Positions 1 through 7,635 of a DNA stretch of 19,346 nt are shown piece after piece. This DNA comes from Clostridia bacterium (GTDB lineage Bacteria; Bacillota_E; SLMV01; PUMD01): assembly GCA_003563755.1 (NCBI GenBank), contig PWUB01000078.1:1-19346 (forward strand), in the 5' to 3' direction. Position numbers and translations under genes: made by a program. The first letter of the stretch is position 1. Each line of letters starts with the position of its first letter. The notes beneath the pieces are model-generated. The model did not search any database and was not told the origin of the DNA. It worked only from the letters and a program-made list of their open reading frames with translations.

Positions 1-399
1 CGCACAGGATAGGGATACGCACCGCATGCCATTGCGGGGCACCCCATCCTGCTTTCCCCCAGCACCGACCCCTCACTGGGCGTCAGCGGCCGGCACCAGA
101 GGCTTCATCGATATGCCCGATACGGATTTTTAGACCCGCTTTCAGACACCGCGACACCGACTAGGATACTGCTCCCCTGCCCAGAGGCCAGAGAAAACGT
201 TGTCCTTGATCGGTATCCTGTGCTCTCATGCGCTCAAGAGCACAACCTGCTTCAGCGCTAATAGTACCAGAGGGCCACAGAAGTTGTCCAGTCCCGGAGT
301 CCGGCGCCTGCCTCCTGGGCCGGATGGGATCCCTCGAGGAGACCGCTTCCTCCTGAGGCTTTCGCACCGGACCGTGGGATTCTTCGCCGTTAGACCGGA
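1..399. other. Left-end stretch without a recognisable gene
   Basis: No frame on either strand in this 399-base stretch gives a protein I recognise. The open frames present (up to about 70 codons) have arginine-, proline- and serine-rich translations typical of non-coding high-GC DNA. It lies downstream of the leucine-dehydrogenase-like gene on the minus strand. A 7-bp stem, GTGCTCT with AGAGCAC, is visible near 210-235, and a short segment near 255-275 faintly recalls 5S rRNA. Neither is enough to call an RNA gene. No hairpin followed by a T-run is seen that would terminate the upstream gene. Confidence 0.5.
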
Positions 400-416
400 C
401 TACCTCCTCAGGTAGT
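399..416 (-). repeat. Short inverted repeat over the stop codon of the dehydrogenase gene
   Basis: ACTACCT and AGGTAGT form a perfect 7-bp stem around a 4-base loop, spanning the last codons and the TAG stop. No T-run follows on the minus strand, so it is not a standard intrinsic terminator. It may be chance, since the tail codes Tyr-Tyr-Leu-Arg-Arg. Confidence 0.3.
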
Positions 417-1479
417 AGCCCTTCCTGCGGACCGCGCTCTCGATCCGATCCTCCGCCAGCATCATGGCCGCCTCGACGGTGGTGACTTTCCGCTCCGAGG
501 CGGTGCGCAGGACACCGAGGATGGTATCACCGATCTCGGCGATCTGGCCGTAGGCCCGTTCCCGGTCGTAACCTATGAACTGGTGGGCGTTGTTGATGAC
601 GCCCCCGGCGCTCATTATGAAGTCGACGGCGTATACGATTCCTCTCTCGGCGAGCATGGCGGCATGGGCGGTCTCATCGGCCAGCTGGTTGTTTGCTGAA
701 CCGGCGACGAGCTTACACTTGAGCCGGGGAATGGTGTCATCGTTAAGGATACCGCCGAGGGCGCACGGAGCGAAGATATCCATGTCCTCATCATAGATCC
801 CCTGTACGTCCGCGACCTCTACAGCCAGACTCTCTCGCACCCGCTGAATGGCAGATTCTCTGACATCGCTGATCACCACCTCGGCGCCCGCGTCCACCAG
901 GTACCTGGCCAGAACGGATCCGATGTTTCCGACGCCCTGGATGGCGACGCGCTTGCCCTCGAGGCCCGGATCGTCGAAGACCTCTGCCACCGCCGCCTTC
1001 ATGCCCTCGAAGCAGCCGAAGGCGGTCGCCGCGGAGGTGCTGCCTCCGCCGCCGTAGGATTCGGGTAGGGCGACGTTGTAGTCCGTCTCCCTGTGCACGA
1101 TCACCATGTCATCTTCGTCGGTGCCGATATCTACTCCCGCTATGTAGCGTCCTCCCAGGCCCTCCAACATCCGCCCGAAGGCTCTCAGGAGGTTTTCCGT
1201 CTTCTCTGTCTCCGGGTCACCGATAATCACGGCCTTGCCGCCGCCAAAATCGATCCCGCACGCGGCGTTCTTATAGGTCATGGCCTTTGCCAGCTTCATG
1301 ACATCGTCAAGGGCATCCTCTTCCGTCTCGTAGGGCATCATGCGGACGCCGCCGAAACCCGGCCCGAGGGCCGTGTTGTGAAGGCATATCAGCGTCTTCA
1401 GACCCGAATGCCTGTCATATCCGTAGACGATCTGCTCGAACTCCTCCTGATGCATGACATCAAACAGGGATTTGCTCAT
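400..1479 (-). CDS. Leucine dehydrogenase-like Glu/Leu/Phe/Val dehydrogenase
   Basis: This 359-residue protein has the length and order of NAD-dependent amino-acid dehydrogenases that oxidatively deaminate branched-chain amino acids to 2-oxo acids, or run in reverse to assimilate ammonia. The N-terminal catalytic domain shows MTYKNAA (Lys70) and GGGK (Lys82), which match the two active-site lysines of leucine dehydrogenase. The C-terminal Rossmann domain starts near residue 176 with IQGVGNIGSV. An aspartate at the end of the next strand (ISDV, Asp205) favours NAD over NADP. GSANNQL and SAGGVINNA are conserved family segments. The ATG is preceded by GGGGAGG about 8 bases away. The gene stands apart, 460 bases downstream of ispA, so it is probably its own transcript. 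Family assignment is firm; leucine rather than valine or phenylalanine is inferred from overall resemblance. Confidence 0.9.
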   Translation of the reverse strand: MSKSLFDVMHQEEFEQIVYGYDRHSGLKTLICLHNTALGPGFGGVRMMPYETEEDALDDVMKLAKAMTYKNAACGIDFGGGKAVIIGDPETEKTENLLRAFGRMLEGLGGRYIAGVDIGTDEDDMVIVHRETDYNVALPESYGGGGSTSAATAFGCFEGMKAAVAEVFDDPGLEGKRVAIQGVGNIGSVLARYLVDAGAEVVISDVRESAIQRVRESLAVEVADVQGIYDEDMDIFAPCALGGILNDDTIPRLKCKLVAGSANNQLADETAHAAMLAERGIVYAVDFIMSAGGVINNAHQFIGYDRERAYGQIAEIGDTILGVLRTASERKVTTVEAAMMLAEDRIESAVRRKGYYLRR

Positions 1480-1940
1480 CCCGCTATCCTCCCCACCTAG
1501 TCTCGGTGTGCCATCATGATCAGGTTCCGGTCACCTCGTTCTTCAACCCGGTGCTCCTCGGGATCCATGCTCTGACACCGCCTCCGCCGGGGCGGACCGA
1601 GGCCGGTCTCGCCGGGGCCGCGACGCCAGCTTCTTCCCTGCATTGCACTCATCAGCGACATGTCCTCAGCCGGGATCTCCCGGTCGTGACACCGACCGTA
1701 CTCTCTTGGGTTTTCTCCACGAGGCGAGCCCAACCCTCCGCGAATCAGGGGTCACCTCCGCGGTCGATGGAATCGGGGCTGAAGATGCAGCGAATGAAGG
1801 CCCGGGAAGCACCGCGTTCATGCAGATGATGGAGGACAGCGGTCGGCCGTTCCTCCCGGCGTCATCCTTCGGCCGCACCCTCGCGGGCAATGTGGTGCGG
1901 GCCGGTGCCCACGGGGTCGGCCGGACTGACGGAGTGAAGC
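1480..1940. other. 460-base intergenic gap between ispA and the dehydrogenase gene
   Basis: I recognise no gene here. Two weak candidates exist. On the minus strand, 1497-1733 is a 78-codon TTG-start frame ending 17 bases before the dehydrogenase start; its translation matches nothing I know. On the plus strand, 1643-1972 is a 109-codon frame whose second half has mostly G or C third positions and a protein-like composition, but it runs 32 bases antisense into ispA and has no clear ribosome-binding site. No strong promoter or terminator is visible, although a promoter for the dehydrogenase is expected here. A segment near 1803-1816 partly resembles the T-box core but lacks the TGGN that would pair with tRNA. 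Confidence 0.5.
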
Positions 1941-2870
1941 TCAACCCTCTCGATGCAGCACGAACTCCATGAGCTCCTCAAGGTCCCGGCAGCTGCCCGA
2001 CAGCCCGGACAGGGCGTCGAGCCCTCCCTCGGCGGCCTCACGGGCGAGCCTGCCCGACTCATCGAGCCCGACCAGGGAGGGATAGGTCTTTCGTCCGTGC
2101 TCCTCATCGGAACCCCGGTAGCGGCCGGTCTTTCGGGGATCACCAACCACATCCAGGATATCGTCGGTGATCTGAAAGGCCAGGCCGAAACCGCGGGCGT
2201 ATTCGGTGAGGGATTCCAACTGAAGCTGATCGGCATCGCCAGCCAGGGCGCCGAGGCGCACCGATGCCGAAAAGAGGGCACCCGTCTTCATAGAGTGCAG
2301 CGACTCGATTCTCTCCAGGTCCCCGCCTGCACCGTCTATATCAAGAACCTGGCCACCGACCATTCCGCGGGCACCCGAGGCCCGGCTCAACTCCCGCACC
2401 ATGCTGGCAGCAGTGTCTGCACGGTATCCCGAGCCTTCGTCGGTGATGACCTCAAAGGCGAGGGTCAACAGGGCGTCTCCCGCAAGAACCGCCAGGGCCT
2501 CCCCGAAGACCTGATGACTGGTGGGTTTGCCCCGCCGCACGTCATCATCGTCCATGCAGGGAAGATCATCATGTATGAGAGAATAGGTATGGATCAGCTC
2601 CACGGCACAGGCCGCCGCCAGGGCGGGCCGAAAGCAGCCCGAAACCGCCCTGCAGGCGAGCAGCGCGAGCACCGGCCTGACCCTCTTGCCGCCGCTGAAC
2701 ACGCTGTAATGCATGGCGCGGGCCAGGGTGGGCTCAACCTCCTCCTCCGAGGGCAGCCACCGGGCCAGTTCTCCCTCGACATGGGGTCCGAACTCATCGA
2801 AGCATCGGGGCAGTGCCGGGCGCTCCTGTCCGGACGGGACACCAGCATCCATATCGTCCACCTGCCTCAC
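1941..2870 (-). CDS. ispA: Polyprenyl (farnesyl-type) diphosphate synthase
   Basis: This cytosolic trans-prenyltransferase condenses isopentenyl diphosphate with allylic diphosphates, giving farnesyl or geranylgeranyl diphosphate for quinones and undecaprenyl carriers. The 309-residue protein is the usual length. It has GKRVRP (61-66), the first aspartate-rich motif DDLPCMD (101-107, the long bacterial form) and the second motif FQITDDILD (232-240). The start is GTG, overlapping the xseB stop as GTGA, with GGAG 8 bases upstream. An ATG at 2852 is a less likely alternative. It is the last gene of the asp23-to-ispA run. The dxs gene that often follows ispA in Clostridia is absent here. Chain length cannot be settled from the motif alone. 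Confidence 0.93.
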   Translation of the reverse strand: MRQVDDMDAGVPSGQERPALPRCFDEFGPHVEGELARWLPSEEEVEPTLARAMHYSVFSGGKRVRPVLALLACRAVSGCFRPALAAACAVELIHTYSLIHDDLPCMDDDDVRRGKPTSHQVFGEALAVLAGDALLTLAFEVITDEGSGYRADTAASMVRELSRASGARGMVGGQVLDIDGAGGDLERIESLHSMKTGALFSASVRLGALAGDADQLQLESLTEYARGFGLAFQITDDILDVVGDPRKTGRYRGSDEEHGRKTYPSLVGLDESGRLAREAAEGGLDALSGLSGSCRDLEELMEFVLHREG

Positions 2871-3136
2871 TCGATCATCTCCGGATCGATGGCCACCCGA
2901 TCGACCATGCTCTCGCTGAGCTCGATGAGCTTCTCAATTCTCCCGTCAGCCTCGGAGAGCAGCCGATGGCATTTTTCCACCAGCTGCATTCCCTCCTCGA
3001 AGAGCTGAATCGATTCCTGCAGGGTGAGATTCCCCTCGTCCAGAGCATCCGCCACGGTCTCCAGTCGCTGCAGAGCCTCCTCAAAGGACATCTCCTCGTC
3101 TCCCGCAGCGGTCGCAGAATCTTCTCCCGTTGTCAC
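2867..3136 (-). CDS. xseB: Exodeoxyribonuclease VII small subunit
   Basis: This 89-residue helical protein has the family signature MSFEEALQRLETVADAL followed by LTLQESIQLFEEGMQLVEKC. XseB partners with the large subunit XseA in exonuclease VII, which degrades single-stranded DNA from both ends in mismatch repair and damage processing. Several small subunits wrap one large subunit in known complexes. The GTG start overlaps the xseA stop (GTGA), implying translational coupling. Its own stop overlaps the ispA start in the same way. An internal ATG (residue 16) would still keep the core domain but would lose the overlap. Confidence 0.93.
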   Translation of the reverse strand: MTTGEDSATAAGDEEMSFEEALQRLETVADALDEGNLTLQESIQLFEEGMQLVEKCHRLLSEADGRIEKLIELSESMVDRVAIDPEMIE

Positions 3137-4368
3137 GGTGTCGGATCTCCTCTCCCATCAACACCCCTGTCGATCACCCTGGCCCTCAACCTGCCGCGCT
3201 CGAGTCGGATCTCTATCACATCGCCCGGGGTGACCGCAGCGGCATCGCGGATAATTTCTCCATCTGAGCCGGTGATTATGCTGTATCCACGGGATAGCAC
3301 CGATTCGGGTCCCATCGCCCGCAGCCGTTGCACCTGGGTCTCAATCTCCCGTCGCCGGTCCCTCATAAACTCCGCCTGTCCCCTGGTGAGCCGGAGCAGG
3401 GCCTCATCCACCCTCTGCCGGCGCTCATCCAGTATGTCCGCCGGGCGGCGTAGAGATCTCCGGGAACACACCAGCTCCCACCTCCGCGCCATCACCTGCA
3501 CTTTCCGCTCAAGCCGGCGCACCATCGTCTTCGCCGCTGTCTGAAGCTGCAGCCGCAGTCCGCTCACGTCGGGGGCAACCATCTCCGCCGCCGCCGAAGG
3601 GGTGGGCGCCCGGACGTCGGCTGCCAGGTCACAGAGGGTGGTGTCGGTCTCGTGCCCCACGCCACAGACCACGGGAACACGAGAGGAGGCCACCGCGCGG
3701 ACGACTTCCTCGCTGTTGAAGGACCACAGGTCCTCGAGGCTTCCTCCTCCGCGCCCGATGATGATAACATCAACCTCGCCGCTGCGGTTGAGCAGCTGTA
3801 GGCCCGCGATGAGCTCCCCCGGGGCGGCATCCCCCTGCACCGCCGAGTGGCATAGTAGGATGTTCAGGCCGGGACAACGGCGGCGGATGACTTTGACGAT
3901 ATCGCGGAAGGCAGCTCCGTACTGCGAAGTCACAACTCCCACGGTGCGGGGCAGAAGGGGCAGCTTTCGCTTGCGCCTCACGTCGAACAGCCCCTCCTCC
4001 TGCAGCCGCTCGCGGAGCTGTTCCAGGGCCAGGTGCAGGGCTCCCGCCCCCGCCGGCTCCGCCCCCTTCACGTACAGCTGGTATTGCCCGCTGCGTTCGT
4101 ATACATCGATGTAACCGAAGGCTATGATCTCGGTGCCGTTTGTCAGGTCAAAGGCCACCTTCCTGCGGTCACCTCTGAACAGGACGCACTGCAGGGAAGA
4201 GTTGTCATCCTTGAGGGTGAAGTAGCAGTGCCCGGAGGTGGGCTGGCGCAGGTTGGACACCTCTCCATGAACCCACAGCGACCGCAGCTCCGGGCTATCG
4301 TACAGAGCCTGGCGGATCTCCGATGTCAGCTCGGAGACGGTCCAGATGCGCAGCGTCTCACCGGGCAC
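3133..4368 (-). CDS. xseA: Exodeoxyribonuclease VII large subunit
   Basis: This is the catalytic subunit of exonuclease VII. The N-terminal OB-fold nucleic-acid-binding domain carries WVHGEVSNLR and GHCYFTLKD. The catalytic domain carries GRGGGSLEDLWSFN, VCGVGHETDTTLCDLAADVR and APTPSAAAE, all diagnostic of XseA. A basic helical region follows, and the C-terminus has SRGYSII. I chose the GTG at 4368 (411 residues) because AGGAGG lies 7 bases upstream. The frame stays open to a GTG at 4401 that overlaps folD by 8 bases, but that start has no good ribosome-binding site. Its stop overlaps the xseB start. Confidence 0.93.
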   Translation of the reverse strand: MPGETLRIWTVSELTSEIRQALYDSPELRSLWVHGEVSNLRQPTSGHCYFTLKDDNSSLQCVLFRGDRRKVAFDLTNGTEIIAFGYIDVYERSGQYQLYVKGAEPAGAGALHLALEQLRERLQEEGLFDVRRKRKLPLLPRTVGVVTSQYGAAFRDIVKVIRRRCPGLNILLCHSAVQGDAAPGELIAGLQLLNRSGEVDVIIIGRGGGSLEDLWSFNSEEVVRAVASSRVPVVCGVGHETDTTLCDLAADVRAPTPSAAAEMVAPDVSGLRLQLQTAAKTMVRRLERKVQVMARRWELVCSRRSLRRPADILDERRQRVDEALLRLTRGQAEFMRDRRREIETQVQRLRAMGPESVLSRGYSIITGSDGEIIRDAAAVTPGDVIEIRLERGRLRARVIDRGVDGRGDPTP

Positions 4369-4393
4369 CGAAATTCCTCCTGATTCCTCTATA

Positions 4394-5251
4394 TCACACA
4401 CCGTGTATGTTCTTTGCCGCCTGCACCGTGTTCTTGAGAAGCATGGCTATGGTCATCGGTCCCACGCCGCCGGGCACGGGGGTGATCGCCGAGGCCACTT
4501 CCTTGGCGCCCTCGAAGTCGACGTCGCCCACCAGGGTGCCATCATCGAGGCGGTTGATTCCCACGTCAATGACCACTGCGCCGGGCTTGATCATGTCGGC
4601 GGTGATCATCCGGGGCATGCCCGTCGCCGCCACCAGCACGTCCGCCCTGGAGGTGTGCGCCGCCAGGTCCCGGGTCCGGGAATGGCAAATGGTGATCGTG
4701 CAGTGCTCGGCCATCAGGAGAAGGGCCTGGGGCTTGCCGACGATGTTGCTGCGCCCCACGATGACAGCCTCCTTACCGACCAGGTCTATGCCCGTGGTCT
4801 TGAGCATGTGCATGACGCCCGTCGGAGTGCACGGTACCATGTCCGGCTGACCGGACAGCAGCTTACCCATGCTCACAGGATGGAACCCGTCCACGTCCTT
4901 GGCGGGATCGATGGCGTTTAAGATCTCCTCATCGTCGACCTGCTCCGGGGTGGGCAGCTGCACGAGGATCCCGTGAACATCCGGGTCCTCGTTCAGCTCG
5001 GTGACGGCCTCCAGGACTTCCTCGTGGGATGCATCCACACTGAGCCGGATGTCGCGCGTGTTGATGCCGGCCCGCTCGCAGGCCCGGTGCTTATTGCGTA
5101 CGTACACCTTCGAGGCCGGGTCCTCGCCGACCAGAACAACTGCCAGCCCGGGAACGAGCCCATGCTCCTCCTTCAGCTTCTCAACTTCGACGGCCAGTTC
5201 CTTGCGTACTTCTGCCGCTATCTTCTTACCACTGATGATCTCAGCCGCCAT
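4394..5251 (-). CDS. folD: Bifunctional methylene-THF dehydrogenase/cyclohydrolase
   Basis: FolD interconverts 5,10-methylene-THF and 10-formyl-THF with NADP(H), in the cytosol, supplying one-carbon units for purines and formyl-Met. The 285 residues match the family length. Visible signatures are GEDPASKVYVRNK (with the active-site Tyr and Lys region), ILVQLPTP, DVDGFHP, PCTPTGVM and the dinucleotide-binding VIVGRSNIVGKP, ending with TPVPGGVGPMT. AGGAGG lies 8 bases before the ATG. It follows nfnB by 59 bases, a gap containing a strong GC hairpin, and precedes xseA. The adjacency to the NADPH-handling NfnAB enzyme fits its redox need. Confidence 0.96.
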   Translation of the reverse strand: MAAEIISGKKIAAEVRKELAVEVEKLKEEHGLVPGLAVVLVGEDPASKVYVRNKHRACERAGINTRDIRLSVDASHEEVLEAVTELNEDPDVHGILVQLPTPEQVDDEEILNAIDPAKDVDGFHPVSMGKLLSGQPDMVPCTPTGVMHMLKTTGIDLVGKEAVIVGRSNIVGKPQALLLMAEHCTITICHSRTRDLAAHTSRADVLVAATGMPRMITADMIKPGAVVIDVGINRLDDGTLVGDVDFEGAKEVASAITPVPGGVGPMTIAMLLKNTVQAAKNIHGV

Positions 5252-5282
5252 CCTCTATCCCTCCTGGATGATTGGTTAAGCA

Positions 5283-5302
5283 GGGCCGGGTTGCCCCGGC
5301 CC
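5283..5302 (-). repeat. GC-rich stem-loop between nfnB and folD
   Basis: GGGCCGGG and CCCGGCCC pair as a perfect 8-bp stem around a 4-base loop in the 59-base gap. On the minus strand it is followed by TGCTTAACC rather than a T-run. It therefore looks more like an mRNA-processing, stabilising or partial attenuating element inside the operon than a full terminator. Confidence 0.5.
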
Positions 5303-5310
5303 CGTCCTGA

Positions 5311-6717
5311 TCACTCTCCGTACTTGTCCTTGACGTACTCATCGATGGCAGTGGCGGCGGCCTTACCGGCACCCATCGCCAGGATGACGGTGGCAGCACC
5401 GGTCACCACATCGCCGCCGGCGAAAACGCCCTCGCGGGTGGTCGCACCGGTCTCCTCATCGGCGATGATACCGCCCCAGGAGTGAGTTTGCAGCCCCGGT
5501 GTGGTACTGGAGACCACCGGGTTGGGGCTCGTCCCGAGAGCCAGCACGACGGTGTCGACTTGCATCTCGAACTCGGAACCCTCTATCGGCACCGGTCTCG
5601 CCCTGCCGGACTCATCGGGTTCACCGAGCTCCATGCGCAGGCAAATCATGCCGCGGAGCCATCCGTCCTCGTCTCCCAAAAACTCCACCGGGTTGACCAG
5701 CCAGTTGAACTGGATGCCCTCGTCGATGGCGTGGTGATACTCCTCGAGGCGGGCAGTCATCTCGCTCTCCGTACGGCGATAGACGATGTGGACCTCCTCT
5801 GCGCCACAGCGCAGGGACGTACGGGCCGCATCCATGGCGGTGTTACCCGCACCGATCACGGCCACCTTGCGGCCGACCTTGACCGGGGTGTCGTACTCGG
5901 GGAACAGATACGACTTCATGAGGTTGATGCGGGTCAGGTACTCGTTGGCGGAGTACACACCGAGGAGGTTCTCACCGGGAATGCCCACGAAGGTGGGAAG
6001 ACCGGCTCCCGCACCGATGAATACCGCCCTGAATCCCATGTCGTCGAACAGTTCATCCACCGTGATCGTCCTGCCGACCACGACGTTGGTCTCTATCTTC
6101 ACTCCCAGGTCCTCGAGCTTGCCGATTTCCTCAAGGACGATGGCCTTGGGAAGCCGGAACTCGGGGATCCCGTACATGAGAACGCCTCCGGGAACGTGCA
6201 GGGCCTCGTACACTGTGACGTCGTATCCCATGCGTGCCAGGTCACCGGCAGCGGTCAGGCCCGCAGGACCGGCGCCGATGACAGCCACCCTGTGCCCGTT
6301 GGACTCGACCTGCTCCACATCCTCGATTCCCTGCTGCATGGCCCAGTCAGCAGCGTAGCGCTCGAGACGTCCGATGGCTATGGGCTCTCCACGCTTACCG
6401 ACGACGCATTCGATCTCACACTGCTCTTCCTGGGGGCACACCCGGCCGCATATCGCGGGGAGACTGTTGGTGGCCTTGATGATCTTTGCCGCCTCCTGGA
6501 CGTTGCCCTCCTTGAGCTGATCTATGAAGTCTTTTATTCGAACATCCACGGGGCAGCCTCTCTCGCAGAAAGGGTTCTTGCAGGACAGGCAGCGGTTTGC
6601 CTCCTTGATCATATCCTCCTCCGTGTAGCCGTAGGGGACCTCATTGAAGTTGTTGATTCGCTCCTCAGCCTGCTGCTCCCTCATGGGGGTCTTGGTCCAG
6701 CGATCGTTTTCAGCCAT
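5311..6717 (-). CDS. nfnB: NfnB-type NADPH-binding flavoprotein (large subunit of bifurcating transhydrogenase)
   Basis: This 468-residue GltD-like flavoprotein carries, in order, two iron-sulfur cysteine sets (CLSCKNPFCERGC at 43-55 and CGRVCPQEEQCEIEC at 90-104), an FAD-binding motif (VIGAGPAGLTAAGDL near 146-160) and an NADP-binding motif (VIGAGNTAMDAA). Its C-terminal FAD segment includes GVFAGGDVVTGAATV. With the PyrK-like protein encoded just upstream it matches NfnAB, which couples NADH and reduced ferredoxin to NADP+ reduction by flavin-based electron bifurcation. The length equals that known for NfnB. The frame runs open to 6876, but the ATG at 6717 has GGAGGT 7 bases upstream and a family-typical N-terminus. 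It overlaps nfnA by 8 bases. The alternative is the glutamate synthase small subunit, which the neighbour makes less likely. Confidence 0.88.
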   Translation of the reverse strand: MAENDRWTKTPMREQQAEERINNFNEVPYGYTEEDMIKEANRCLSCKNPFCERGCPVDVRIKDFIDQLKEGNVQEAAKIIKATNSLPAICGRVCPQEEQCEIECVVGKRGEPIAIGRLERYAADWAMQQGIEDVEQVESNGHRVAVIGAGPAGLTAAGDLARMGYDVTVYEALHVPGGVLMYGIPEFRLPKAIVLEEIGKLEDLGVKIETNVVVGRTITVDELFDDMGFRAVFIGAGAGLPTFVGIPGENLLGVYSANEYLTRINLMKSYLFPEYDTPVKVGRKVAVIGAGNTAMDAARTSLRCGAEEVHIVYRRTESEMTARLEEYHHAIDEGIQFNWLVNPVEFLGDEDGWLRGMICLRMELGEPDESGRARPVPIEGSEFEMQVDTVVLALGTSPNPVVSSTTPGLQTHSWGGIIADEETGATTREGVFAGGDVVTGAATVILAMGAGKAAATAIDEYVKDKYGE

Positions 6718-7570
6718 CGATTCCACCTCCGCAGCGGCACTCGTGCTCCTTCTTGAAATCATCGTAAGCGAGCTCTTCCTCTTTGAGGTACATCTGCCCT
6801 CTCCTGGCGAGCTCGTCGAAGTCCACCGCATGGGCGTTGAAGAAAGGTCCATCCACGCAGGCGAACTGGAGTTCACCGCCGACGGTGACGCGGCAGGCGC
6901 CGCACATGCCGGTTCCGTCCACCATGATGGGATCGAGGCTAACCAGGGTCTTCAGGTCGTACTTCTGAGTCATTCCCGCGGTGGCCCGCATCATCGGCAT
7001 GGGTCCGATGGCCACGACCAGGTCGATATCATCGCCGGCCAGTATCAGGTCCTCGAGGACGCCGGTCACAAAGCCGTGGTAGCCCCGGGAACCATCGTCG
7101 GTGGCTATGTGCAGCTCATCGCTGACACCCTCCATCTCCTCGACCAGGATCAAAAGATCGGCGGTCCTGGCTCCGATGATGGATACGACCTGCACGTCAT
7201 CGTTGTCCTGGAGTTCCTTGGCTATGGGGTAGATGGGGGCGACACCGAAGCCACCGCCCACCAGGACCAGCGTGCCCGACTCCGGCATCGGTGCGGGGTT
7301 GCCGAGGGGGCCGACAAGGTCCGCGAAGCCCTCTCCCTCCTGGAGTCGGTTGATGGCGGCGGTGGTCTTTCCGACCTCCTGCACTACGACGGTAACCGTG
7401 CCCTTATCCGTGTCGTAATCGGCAACGGTGACGGGGATGCGTTCTCCCTCTTCATCGACTCTGACTATGACGAAATGGCCCGGTCTGACGTGTCTCGTCA
7501 CCAGCGGAGCCTCAACCACGAAGAGCTTGGTGATCGAGGTCAGGTCACGCTTCTGCAAGATTCGGTACAT
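6710..7570 (-). CDS. nfnA: NfnA-type ferredoxin-NADP reductase subunit (PyrK-like, 2Fe-2S)
   Basis: This 286-residue protein has a flavin-binding barrel (RIPVTVAD near 44-51), a nucleotide-binding domain (LVGGGFGVAPIYPIAKEL, 103-120) and a C-terminal 2Fe-2S region. In that region Asp218, Cys223, Cys226 and Cys238 (DGTGMCGAC, then FACVDGP) fit the one-Asp, three-Cys ligation described for NfnA. NfnA binds FAD and NADH and passes electrons to NfnB. The protein ends with an unusual CRCGGG tail that adds two cysteines. ATG at 7570 is preceded by AGGTGAAGGGA. It lies 65 bases after nusB and overlaps nfnB. The alternative is a sulfide dehydrogenase or PyrK subunit; the partner gene favours NfnA. 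Confidence 0.88.
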   Translation of the reverse strand: MYRILQKRDLTSITKLFVVEAPLVTRHVRPGHFVIVRVDEEGERIPVTVADYDTDKGTVTVVVQEVGKTTAAINRLQEGEGFADLVGPLGNPAPMPESGTLVLVGGGFGVAPIYPIAKELQDNDDVQVVSIIGARTADLLILVEEMEGVSDELHIATDDGSRGYHGFVTGVLEDLILAGDDIDLVVAIGPMPMMRATAGMTQKYDLKTLVSLDPIMVDGTGMCGACRVTVGGELQFACVDGPFFNAHAVDFDELARRGQMYLKEEELAYDDFKKEHECRCGGGIDG

Positions 7571-7635
7571 GTAATCCCTTCACCTCTTCCTCCCAGTGTC
7601 TCCTCCCCTGGTCCTCTGCTGCGATTATGTATCAC

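Noticed and set aside
180..320. A 5S-rRNA-like segment on the plus strand near 255-275 (CTTCAGCGC followed by AGTAC), with a hairpin just upstream.
   Set aside because: The match is short. The closing helix I, helix IV and the conserved 3' part of 5S cannot be found around it, and no 23S end precedes it.
1497..1733. A 78-codon minus-strand frame just upstream of the dehydrogenase gene.
   Set aside because: It has a TTG start with no properly spaced ribosome-binding site, an arginine-rich composition and no recognisable motif. It is kept only as a note in the gap entry.
1795..1830. A T-box-like core on the plus strand (GGGAAGCACCGCG against AGGGTGGNACCGCG).
   Set aside because: It lacks the TGGN that pairs with the tRNA end, has no visible terminator/antiterminator pair, and no plus-strand gene lies downstream.
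4369..4401. The longer XseA start at GTG 4401 overlapping folD by 8 bases.
   Set aside because: The GTG at 4368 has AGGAGG at ideal spacing and gives a family-typical N-terminus. The longer form has no such signal.
5482..6756. A 424-codon plus-strand open frame opposite nfnB.
   Set aside because: It is antisense to a clearly recognised enzyme, is rich in His, Leu and Gly as expected for a high-GC shadow frame, and has no motif. The same applies to 6644-8131 and 11998-13374.
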